Shown here: piece by piece, positions 55,015 through 64,000 of the stretch
How positions within the stretch are numbered: the stretch's first letter is position 1
How the letters are laid out: each line of letters begins with the position of its first letter
Origin: Lasiodiplodia sp. COLG20
Taxonomy: Eukaryota; Ascomycota; Dothideomycetes; Botryosphaeriales; Botryosphaeriaceae
DNA length: 64,000 bases
Direction: 5' to 3'
NCBI GenBank assembly: GCA_009801085.1
Contig: VNWV01000001.1
Span: forward strand, 5,580,001-5,644,000
Position numbers and translations under genes: made by a program
Notes under the pieces: model-generated
What the model was told of the DNA's origin: nothing
Seen by the model: the letters and a program-made list of their open reading frames with translations, nothing else
Databases searched by the model: none

Positions 55015-56637
55015 TTACAGCCTCGTCGCGTTCTCCACACCGCTGGCGTTCCATAACGCGTTATCCACTTCCCTCCAAGCATCATATCCATACAGCCACG
55101 GCTGCACCTCGGGACACGTCCTGCAACTTACATCAGCCACGGTTGCTGTCTGATTGCTCTTCTCAACTTACCATCTACTTGGAAAAGCACAATCAATTTC
55201 CTTACCCAGCTTCGACAGAAAGAGTTCATCGCGTGCTACCTGCTCTGGCCCATCCGGCATGTGGAATGATGCTCGCTTCGTTGGGTCAGCATTTTCCTTG
55301 CAGCTTGTCCTCAACCAGTTATCAATTACCTGCTTGAATGTCTCTCGGACGATGGCTTCTCCTCGCGTCTTGCGCAGTCGTTGGAATAGCCTGAGCGCGC
55401 GTGGTAGGGATGATCCTCCCCGAACTCCAGCAAGCACCCTTCCCAGCACTGCTCCGTCCTCTAGTGCTGAGTTTGCACCCTGTGCAAGGTAAGGGAGCAT
55501 TGGATGGCAAGCGTCACCGCTGCATCTATTTAGCTCAGATGTACACCAAGTATAAGACTTTCGTACTCACATCATCACCAGATTCCCTCGTTCGCTTATC
55601 CATGAATCCATCTCCTCACCTGCAATATTTCATTAGTAGATTTCGTCTTCGTCGCATTGCCGCCACTCACGGTGCATCAGTTTCCACTTGTCTACAGTGT
55701 CCACGCAATCCAAAAATTTGGTCAATATTGGGTCCCAGCCTTGAAATCGCTTTTTCATTTCTTCCACTGACCCTGGCTGTCTGGCTATTGCCTCTGGTAG
55801 ATCATCCGGAGCTAGCAACACAAGATTGTACATCGTACCGCCCTTCAAGGAGTATGCAACAACATGTGCGTCCGGTCCGATCCAGAAATGCAACTGGGGG
55901 TTGGCGATCATGTCTCTCAGCTCAGGGTCCTCGATTTGATTCAGCCTCAGCACGATGCGATAGGCAAGATCGCCGGTCGGAAGCGGCTGGGCTTTGTGGC
56001 CAAGCAGACATTCCCGGCACTTGGACCACAGGCCGTCGGCTCCAACTACGAGGTCGCAGTGGTACTCATCACCGCTGATGGTTCTGATTCGAGCCCGGAC
56101 TGCGTCGAGGTCTAGGGCATCGACACGCTGACCGAGTCTTATGGTGACGCCCAACTCTCTTGCAGTTGCGACAAGGGCCTGCTGCAAGTCGACGCGGTGC
56201 ACATCGGAAAACGGGGAGCCGTATCTTTTGTTCATGTGCTTGTCGAAGTCGTCCTCCTTGGCCAGAATTTTACCGGTGTACCTATGGACGACCAGGGACT
56301 TGGGCTCGCACGCTTGGATCTGGAGCTTTTCATAGACGCCCCATCTCTTCAGCAGTTTGGATGAGTTTGGGGTTATCTGCAGTCCAGCTCCAACCTATAT
56401 AAATATGTCAGAAGTGTGTTCGACCAATGGTGCCGGGGAACTTCTGCAAACCTCAGCAAGCTCAGAGGCGCTCTCCAAGACAGTAACATTATGGCCGGAA
56501 CGCGCGCATTCGATGGACGCTGCTAAGCCACCCAACCCCGCACCCACGATGATGATGTCTAATCTGTCCGCATAGTTCTGCATCGCCACCGGCTGAAAAG
56601 GGTTTGGGAGAGTTGGGAGGGAGAGGTGTTGGCCCAT
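55015..56637 (-). CDS. FAD-dependent monooxygenase, salicylate-hydroxylase-like
   Basis: Five exons: 56637-56452, 56394-55671, 55619-55571, 55519-55172 and 55120-55015 (470 aa). Dinucleotide-binding IIIVGAGLGGLAASIECARS near residue 28, the DG motif LVVGADGLWSKCRE, and the second FAD motif VMIGDACHPMLPYLAQGANS (the GD is assembled by splicing) are all intact. The short last exon supplies TCPEVQPWLYGYDAWREVDN, the usual C-terminus of this class, and is easily missed. The enzyme uses NAD(P)H and oxygen to hydroxylate an aromatic substrate; salicylate or a related phenolic acid is likely but unproven. It is divergent from the Zn2Cys6 gene, suggesting local control. Confidence 0.94.
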
Positions 56638-57234
56638 GATTTCATATGGCTGGCTTGATAGGCACTAATAGCGGCGGGAGGCGGCTGTGGCATCATCTTC
56701 TTGTATTTTTCTGGCGAGCTGTAAACGGGGTTCGGCAAAGCCGACAGCTGGCTGGGGGGGCCGTCGGAGGTAAGCGCAACTGGAGGTGACGAAAGCAAAG
56801 CCACCAACGAGAAGTCACAGCTGCTGGGTCTATTTCCAGTTCTGCTCACACCGGATTTGCCGAGGGGTAAATGCCGAGAGCCAGGTGACATCCCGTCGGC
56901 CGAGATATAGCTGGCTAGTATAGGCATGGACGTTCGCGGGCGGATTTTCCGAGCAGATGCTACAGCGAGAGCAGTAAGAAGAGCAGCGTCCCCCACAACC
57001 CCACAAAGGGGTGGATCCTTGCCGTGCGGGGGAGGAGCCATGCGAGTCGCTGGGCTGTGCTGGAGCTTCGACGCTCGCGTGTGAGCGGCCCCCTGCCCGG
57101 GCTGCCGGGCTGAGCCGAGAAGGCGCACCCCAGCGGCCTTCAGTGCAACCAGCTTCGCTCAGCACCGTGCTCTATTCTCCATCCGCGCGTCCCGTTCAAT
57201 TGCTCGTTACCTCTGCCGCCAGGCTGTCCATGAC
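56638..57234. promoter_or_regulatory. Divergent promoter between the monooxygenase and its neighbouring regulator
   Basis: 597 bp between start codons. It contains CGG-N5-CCG at 56852-56862 (CGGATTTGCCG), the kind of inverted CGG pair bound by Zn2Cys6 dimers, and a CGGCCG at about 56898-56903. Confidence 0.45.
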
Positions 57235-59636
57235 ATGCTGCCCTCGCCACAAGATACGACGACCGCCAGCAGCAGCAGCCCCAAGCCGCCGCGCCGGCCC
57301 CGGGCCATTCAGGCCTGCAACCTGTGCCGCTCCAAAAAGTACAAGTGCGATGGCGTCTGCCCATGCTCGCACTGTCGCAGTACGCCCGACCCGATGTTCC
57401 AGCTCCGTGCATCGCCCATGCTGACTCTCTCTGGCGCCGTCTCAAAGGACGCGGCTTGCACTGCGTGTACCGCGTGGCCCCGCTGATGAATGAGAGGGAC
57501 GCGGGATCGCAAAGGTGGTTTGCCGCCGCCTCGCCCCCGGAGCTGCCGCCGAGCTGACCATGCATGCATCGTCTCTAGCCTCGTGCGCGACCTGGAAAAG
57601 CGCCTGGAGCTCGCAGAGGCCGAGAACGCAAAGCTTCGTTCGTCGTACAACGCCCTCGCGTCGTGCGCCACCAACCAGAGCGCTGCTGGCCCGGAACACG
57701 CATCGTCCACAACTGCCGACCACCAGCCTGCAAGCTCCACCGCCGTGCCGCCGTCCGCGGCCTCGCAGTCGGACGCCGCTGCTATCTCGCCACAGTCGGA
57801 ACATCCTGCGCGCTCTGCGGGACTGGGCCGAGTGAACGAGGAGGTAGGTAGTCCCGAAGAGGGCACCGAAATCGTCGAGGTCAACCCGCACACCAGGGAC
57901 ATCGAGTTCCATGGCCACACCTCATCTGTCGCCTTCCTGGGCCGCGTGCGGCAGGAGTACGGCTACAGCGAGGGCGACTCGCAGGGCGACCAGCCGACGA
58001 CCTCCCAGAAGCCGTCGTTGGTCAGCACTTTCTACAACCACGCCTTTGGCACCCAGCGCACCGGAGATGCCAGCGGATGGAATGATGTGCTCGAGAACCA
58101 GTTCTTCTTCCCACAATCTTATGTCTTCTTGGAAACCTATTTCAATAATCTCCACTACATCCACCCTTTCTTGGACAAGGAGAACTTTTATTCCAGATGC
58201 GATGACTTGTGGCAAGGTCGCTTTCAGAACCAGTCCCGCAGTTTCATCGCATTGTATTTCAGCTTGGTCTCGCTCGGTGCTCTCATTCGCACGTGGACGG
58301 AGGAGAAGCTCAATGGGATGGGCAGATTCGAATGGAGTCGCATGCTCTTTGAGAAGGCACAGCTGGCCCTAGGATTTCCAGGCTCCGCAAATGATCTTGA
58401 GGCCGCTCAAGCATATATCTTTATGGCCAAAGTCTGCCAAAATGAGCTGAATCCCAATCTAGCATACACATATCTTGGCATGGCTTCGCGCACTCTTCTG
58501 TCAATAGGCGCAAACCGCAATGCTTCCATTGACAGCGGTAGCTCAGCAAGGCAACCACAAGCTTTGGAGGCTTCGAAGACGTGGTGGGGGTTCTACACCC
58601 TGGAAATCGAACTCAGTTTCGCCCTTGGACGGCCTGACAGCTTGGGCATGGATGACTACCACAACCGCCCCCTGCCTCCAATGGATGGCTCTGATGTCGA
58701 CATCATTCCTGGCATGATTGGCCTGGCGCGGATCATGCGCGCCATCTCGGTCAAAGTCTACCTTCACCGCTTGTCCTTGGCTCAGAAGCTGCAGGGTGCA
58801 CTGAACATCGAGATGGAGATGGACGCATGGGTAGCCCGGTTACCAGAGGCGATAAGACCGCAGTTCACCAGCGATGTTGGCAGGCATAGTCGGCTGGGTG
58901 ATCCGCCTTGGGCGTACTATCAGAGGCTCGTCCTGCAGATTAGTGAGTAGGGAGCGTTCAAGCCTTTTTGACAAAGTCTAACATTACTACAGGGTATTAT
59001 AACGTCAAGATGCTTCTTTTGAGACCGTTCATCGTACATGCATCGAAATACTCTGACGAGCGAGAATCGAGTTTGGACGATGCGGTCAACAAATGTACAG
59101 ATGCTGCTGCAAGGACCATCGATCTCATGTACGAGACTTATAGAGTTCACACGTTCTTCCACACCTGGTAAGTGCGGTAGCCTTTCTCGGTTCCGCTTGC
59201 TGACGCCCACAGGTGGTACAACATCACGTACCTCACCTTTGCCGCTTCAATCATCCTCTACCGTGCCGTGCAAAGTATCCAGCAGCCCAACCCGCAACAC
59301 GACTACATCCGCCTCATCGAGCAGACACTTAGCATGCTCGACCTCATGCGCGAGTCCGTCGTCGCCTGCAAGACAGCCAAGGTCCTACGCCAGATGCTCG
59401 CCATCCTACGGCAACGCTCCGGCCGCTCGCCTACGTTAGCAGAAAGCAGCGTGCCTTTTACCGGCCCGAAACAGCCGGTACCCGATCAGGGGCAGGCAGG
59501 CCAGGGTGTGGTTGGTGGCGGCTTGGAGGTCCCGCATCTAGGCTTAGAGTCACTCGACGGGTGTCTCTGGGACTGGAGTTTCGATTTCAGAGATGTATGG
59601 GAAAGCCACGGCGGCGGTTTTCATGGTCTGAGTTAA
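57235..59636 (+). CDS. Zn2Cys6 transcription factor with fungal-specific regulatory domain
   Basis: Five exons: 57235-57379, 57448-57514, 57579-58942, 58993-59167 and 59213-59636 (724 aa). The first splice assembles the zinc cluster: CNLCRSKKYKCDGVCPCSHC joined to RRRGLHC, spacing C-X2-C-X6-C-X5-C-X2-C-X6-C. A heptad-type coiled coil (SLVRDLEKRLELAEAENAKL) follows for dimerisation. The fungal_trans domain is clear, for example YFNNLHYIHPFLDKENFY and WWGFYTLEIELSFALGRPDS. The third and fourth introns preserve RYYNVKMLLLRPFIVH and WWYNITYLTFAASIILYR. Its place next to the monooxygenase suggests it regulates that gene (inference). Exon 2 is 67 nt, and intron 2 has a weak GTGGTT donor. Confidence 0.92.
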
Positions 59637-59904
59637 AATGCTTTTTTTTTCTTTGCAACGTAAAAGAGGATGAAGACAAAAGGAAAATCATTAAGGGGGC
59701 ACAGAGGAAAGAACAGCGATGTTCTTTCGCCTCCAAATCCCGTTCACCGTTCGCTTTTCAATCAGCGTTACACCCATCCCGTCATTTCCCTTCCCTTCGG
59801 CTGCGGTTTCCCCCAGAAAAAATAAAAAGTGCCAAGGCACTACTCCCTCCACATCATAATCATAATCATTCATGATCACAATCACCATCATCGTCGTCAT
59901 CATT

Positions 59905-61386
59905 TCACCTCGAAACGATGCCCTCCAACCAATCGAACCCGCGCCGCTGCCGGGCCCACGCGTCGCCGCCCTTCTCCATCTTGCCGACGAAGGTGTGCTC
60001 CTCGCCAGGCACCTCGATCCACTCGCGCTCGACGCCGCAAGCCTCGAGCCGCCGGAACAGCTCGCGCGACAGGTGCAGCGGCACCGTCGCGTCGGCCGTG
60101 CCGTGCACGACGCACGTCGGCGGGAAGTTTGGCGTGACGTTCTGCACGGCGTCGATGGCGCGCAGGTCGCCGAACGGGTAGCACACGCGCAGCAGCGTGC
60201 CGCGCGCGATGTGCGTCAGGGCGAAGGAGGGGCGGGGTGGGACGGGGGGTGGTTGGTTTTTATTGCTGCTGTTGTTGTTGGTGGTGGTGCTGGTGTTGGT
60301 GCTGCTGTCGGATGCGGTGGTGCTGTTGGCTATGATGGAGGAGGAGGGCGAGGAGGAGGCGGTGGAGGATGCGGTTGAGGTGGCGTTGCTGGTGGATGGT
60401 GTTGATAATGATGATGAAGATGGCGGTGGTGGTGATTGGCCTTCTAGTGATAGGCCGCCGCGGATCGGCACGGGAGTCTCGTCGTAGACTTGGTTGATGT
60501 AGTCTGGGTCCGTGTTGGGGGGCAGCTTGGCTGTGCGCAGTGGTGTTGACCAGAAAGGGTGCGTGAAGTGCGTCGCGCCGTAGAAGTCGAGGATGGCGAG
60601 GGGTGGGCGGAGGACGGAGTATCCCTGCGAAAAGTCGGGTGTGTTAGGTGAGACTGGTTTGAGGTGATTTGGTTGTCATGGTTCTTGTGGAGTGGGCGTT
60701 GGGCGAAAATGCGTGATAATGGGGATGAATTTAATGCGAAGGAAAAGTGGCAGACTGAACGGGGGCAGGGGAGGATAATGGAAATATGAGAGACAGCAGG
60801 GAATCAGGGACGAATGAGGAATCAAGGAGTTCATCTCACCATGGCAAGCGCTATTGCGCCTCCAGACGACGTGCCGAATACGACGACGCGGTCCTTGTCC
60901 ACGGCAAAGGTGGCTGTCGAGGGGCTCTTTGCGAGCTCCCCATCCAGACCACCGTCGTAGACCCAGGCAAGAGCGTCACGGCAGTCGGTGATGGGGCCCT
61001 CGAGGATGTTGACTTGCGGGCAGAGGCGGTGCTCGAGCGACACGACGATCCAGCCGCGCTCGAGGCAGTCTTGGATTTGATCTTTATTGACCATGTCCGA
61101 GTGGCCGAGGATGAAGGCGCCGCCATGGATGGCGAGGACTGGAGTTGATTAGTTAAATCCGGGTTGGCGGGTCTTCCGCATTAGGAAAGGTTGGGTGTGG
61201 GGGATCCCTGGACGTACCGACGGGATGTTGTCTCTTTTCTACATTGGCGGGTGGCGTGCGAGGGAGGTAGACGTCGGCGTAGATGATGCAGTCATCAACG
61301 ACCTTGTAGGCGCAGCGAATGTCGGGCTTGGTCGTCATCTTGGACGCCGAGAACATGTGACGTATCTTGTGGCGAAAGACCTTCAT
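59905..61386 (-). CDS. Alpha/beta hydrolase (esterase/lipase type) with a Ser/Thr/Asn-rich insertion
   Basis: Exons 61386-61218, 61138-60840 and 60624-59905 (395 aa). The oxyanion motif HGGAF appears after the first splice. The nucleophile elbow is GTSSGGA, and the C-terminal acid/base are in VVHGTADATVPLH and GEEHTF. This is the hormone-sensitive-lipase-like alpha/beta hydrolase-3 layout. Between strands there is a ~75-residue insertion (about 60462-60230) made of Ser, Thr, Asn and Pro repeats, which is not part of the fold and looks like microsatellite expansion in coding DNA. It lacks a signal peptide, so it is probably cytosolic. The 215-nt second intron is long for the window. The gene is convergent with the Zn2Cys6 regulator. 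Confidence 0.9.
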
Positions 61387-63006
61387 CGGGCTGGATTGAC
61401 GGGGGGACGTTGGGATATAAATTGGCCGGGCCTCGTGGGTTCGACGGTTTTGGCACGACGTCTGAACAAGCAGCGGAAAGAGCGGGCTGCTCGCGACGGA
61501 TGATTGGATGGTTCGGAGCTCGGTGCTTACGGGCTGTGGTTGGGGGACGGGTCCACAACGGGTTCTGGACCTGGAGAACTGGCACGACGGGGAGCAAGGA
61601 CGACGAGTTTGTGTCGGAGTTTTGTTTCCTGTGGCTTCTGAGACAGAGAATGGCGCGCAGCTCGGAATTGCCGGTCAACAGGATGCCACGCGAGTAGGTT
61701 TCACGAACCGTGAACTGGGGCGGCTCCTATATCTGCGGTGCAAGCCCCGCACTGCCTCCTGTCAACTGCCCAAGCCAGCCTCAGCGCGTGGTTTTCGCTC
61801 CCAAGGTTACGCAAAATCCCTGTTACCACGCGATCAATGGCCTGATAGCTGCAGCTTTGGCGTCGCACAACATTCTTTTCCACGTTGTTCTCGCACATTT
61901 AATTTTCGGAGAAAAAGAAATGGTACGGAAAGCACCGCAGCGACAGTCGCAGCCTGGAGCGGCCTCCGGACGCCCTTCTCACACCCGCTCAGCCCAAGGG
62001 GAAGTGCTCTCCACTCCGCTGGTTTCAACGGTCAGGAGAGGTGCGCTCACCTGTGAGCTACTCCAATGCAAGGATGTGTGAGAAGAAAGCTCAACGAAAT
62101 CGGCCAGGAGTCTTCGGATCCCCATCGCACGTGAAAGACCCGACGATAACTTCCAGCCCCGTGGCTCAGGAAGCACCCATCACTTACGCTCTTACGCCAA
62201 GACCCTCTTACACTCCATCTACAACATGATACGATGCACGATAAAAAGAAGACGGGTGGAGGGAAAAAGAAAGGAAACAACAATCAGACCTTTATTTTAC
62301 TGCTGGGGACCCAATCAAACCCACAGACAGCCTAGCAGCCCTCGTGGCTATCGTATTTCCTTTTGAATTTCCCTTTTGGATAATGCGGGTCCAAATGACT
62401 GCTGAAAAGAAACGTTCTTTGTCGCCGCTGGCCGTGGCAGGGAAAGAGAGGGTGGGTTTGTAATTAAGGATATGTGAAAAATAAGGACATCCGATGGGTG
62501 ACGACTGCATTATTGCGAGGCGACGCTGAAGGGGTGTTTAGTCGCAAGGCTGAGACTGGAAGATCAGCCTGGACTGTAAAGGAAAGAAGTGTTTGTGCCC
62601 ACTGAGAAAGACTTGAGGTTTGGTTTTGAAGTGTAGTGACTGGGGATGGCGTCGAGGCGGTAGTGATGAGTGTGGAGAAGTAAATGCTAGGAATGTGCGA
62701 CGAGCTGAATGCACTTTAATGAAACTTTAAAAATAGTATTATCATCACTATATGTAAGAGAGCACTTGACAGGACTCTTTAGTGGCGATAGGAGGGGGTG
62801 GTATTGCAAACCTTCTACAAATTAGCTGAATCTTTGTTTCAACTATCCGCAATAGTTTGAAACAAATCAAACTTCTCGAAGAAGTCGCCGGGCGGACCAT
62901 CAAACATGCGGCTTTTTTTTCTTCGTTAAACAGCTGATATTTCATTGTTTTCGTTAAATGGACTTTGTCTATGTCCGTGTTCCTGTTAAGGTCCGAAGTT
63001 GGCTTT
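61387..63006. other. 1.6-kb intergenic region
   Basis: Promoter of the hydrolase gene and 3' flank of the DUF1349 gene. No supported gene; short frames only. Confidence 0.5.
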
Positions 63007-63672
63007 TTACGACCATTCCACCTCAAACCGCTCAAACTCCACATCCAAAGCCTCATCCTCATCCTTTTTATTCTTCAACGGCCTCACCGCATACGCCGCC
63101 ACACTGACCTCCCATGCCTCTCCCGCTGTTTCCTCGTGCGAGAAAAACCAGTTGACTTCCCTGATCGGCACCCTCCTCCCCTTCTCCGTAACCCAATACA
63201 CCCACAACGCCTCCTTCACCCTCTCCACCTCCACCCTCGCCGTCGGCCTCCCCCTCCCCTTCCCTTCCTCTGCGCTACTACCACCACCCCACCCCAGCGG
63301 CACCATGCTCAAGTCGCTCCACCGATCGCACCCCACGACCGTCAGCCACGGCTCGCCCTCGTACATCTCGATGCCCGTCTTGAGCCAGCGCTTCGCGTCG
63401 CTCGGCTGATGCTGCTGCTCGCCCGCGCGCGTGATGGCGAGGAGGATGCCGCCTTGGTCGTATTGGACGAGGCTCTCTTCTTGCGACGGGGGAAGAGACA
63501 GCGTCAGGCCGGCGCGGGCGAAGGCTTGGAGCGGGCCGCGCGAGGCGTGCGCGAGCGGCGCGTTGAAGCGGCGGGTGGATGGTGGAGCGGCCCAGATATC
63601 GGTGTTGGGCGGGGCGGTGATGGTGAAAGTCTGGGGAGGAGGAGAAGAAGGGGCGGCGTTGGTGAGCGGCAT
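63007..63672 (-). CDS. DUF1349 family protein
   Basis: This single-exon gene encodes 221 aa. It has the DUF1349 concanavalin-A-like pattern: FTITAPPNTDIWAAPPST, the core LVQYDQGGILLAITR, RWLKTGIEMYEGEPWLTVVG, DRWSDLSMVPLGW and VPIREVNWFFSHEE. Yeast and bacterial members are uncharacterised; YEE1/REE1-like fungal relatives have been linked to enolase regulation. It has no signal peptide. An opposite-strand frame of 337 codons over the same DNA is a shadow. Confidence 0.9.
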   Translation of the reverse strand: MPLTNAAPSSPPPQTFTITAPPNTDIWAAPPSTRRFNAPLAHASRGPLQAFARAGLTLSLPPSQEESLVQYDQGGILLAITRAGEQQHQPSDAKRWLKTGIEMYEGEPWLTVVGCDRWSDLSMVPLGWGGGSSAEEGKGRGRPTARVEVERVKEALWVYWVTEKGRRVPIREVNWFFSHEETAGEAWEVSVAAYAVRPLKNKKDEDEALDVEFERFEVEWS

Positions 63673-64000
63673 TATGAGGGGTATTTAAACTCGGTGGGCA
63701 AGATCAGGGATTTGGCTTGTCGGATCTTGCTTTTACTGGGTCGGCTAGCACGGAAAGGCAAGGCTGCGGGTGTGACGGAGAAGTCTGGACGAGGGTCGGA
63801 TGATGGTGTGGTGCAGGTTCGTCGATCTCTGATACGCGATTACCAGTGGTATGGTACAGAACAGGGTATTTCAAATTGTCTTGGATATCTTTACAGGAGA
63901 GTGAGGCAATGCACCTTTATACGCATCTTCGGGCCCCATTGTGGATTCTCTGCCTTGCGTATCTGCCCGGTAGTTTAGAACTAATAGGAGTGAGTGCACA
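63673..64000. other. Right-edge intergenic sequence
   Basis: Promoter of the DUF1349 gene, with TTTAAATA on the coding strand close to the start codon (plus-strand TATTTAAA at about 63680-63687). No gene seen. Confidence 0.5.

Noticed and set aside
62965..63978. 337-codon plus-strand open frame
   Set aside because: It overlaps the DUF1349 gene in antisense; the sequence is Arg/Leu/Pro-rich and has no domain.

Overview
The window is nuclear DNA of a filamentous ascomycete (Pezizomycotina). Genes carry short introns, mostly 46-80 nt, with GT..AG ends, GTATGT/GTGAGT/GTAAGT-type donors and CTGAC/CTAAC-like branch sites. Coding DNA is GC-rich at the third codon position. Fungus-restricted families are present: Zn2Cys6 regulators, a Pth11-like rhodopsin-domain membrane protein, Nur1/Mug154 and GT90/CAP10. 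Class level cannot be fixed from sequence alone; the Nur1 and secreted-enzyme repertoire would fit a plant-associated Dothideomycete or relative (inference). No rRNA, tRNA, CRISPR or intact transposon was recognised.

Layout. 0.7-8.5 kb: a secreted SMP-30-like propeller protein, a membrane-anchored aspartic-protease-like protein without catalytic Asp motifs, a Zn2Cys6 factor and a DUF2306 membrane protein. 8.8-12.9 kb: a 48-aa single-span protein with a 7-nt first coding exon, an Upc2-like Zn2Cys6 factor and a three-repeat Myb factor. 12.9-20.4 kb is gene-poor and holds one rhodopsin-domain membrane protein. 20.4-24.4 kb: a sugar-porter transporter convergent with a BAHD-like acyltransferase. 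26.4-30 kb: a mitochondrial-type P-loop ATPase and an unrecognised 255-aa protein. 30.1-38.6 kb is an accessory-looking block: a CorA-like membrane protein without the GMN motif, two diverged paralogues of an unrecognised ~195-aa family on either side of a cytochrome P450, an unrecognised divergent 274-aa gene and a decayed gene. 39-50.8 kb: a GH12 endoglucanase, a small PPxY membrane protein, several small unknown proteins and a GT90 glycosyltransferase. 51-54.7 kb is a housekeeping core: NUR1 and VMA7 head to head, then an NPC2/ML-domain lipid-transfer protein. 55-61.4 kb: a salicylate-hydroxylase-like FAD monooxygenase divergent from a Zn2Cys6 regulator, followed by an alpha/beta hydrolase. 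63-63.7 kb: a DUF1349 protein.

How genes may work together (inference). The FAD monooxygenase, its divergent Zn2Cys6 factor (shared 597-bp promoter with a CGG-N5-CCG inverted site) and the neighbouring hydrolase resemble a small inducible aromatic-catabolism module. The sugar porter, acyltransferase and P450 are secondary-metabolism or detoxification types, but no backbone synthase is present, so no biosynthetic cluster is claimed. The ~195-aa paralogue family around the P450, with its conserved intron, is the best candidate for something undescribed.

Gene models were spliced by hand. Exon coordinates are given in each entry, and every multi-exon model listed keeps an open frame from ATG to stop.
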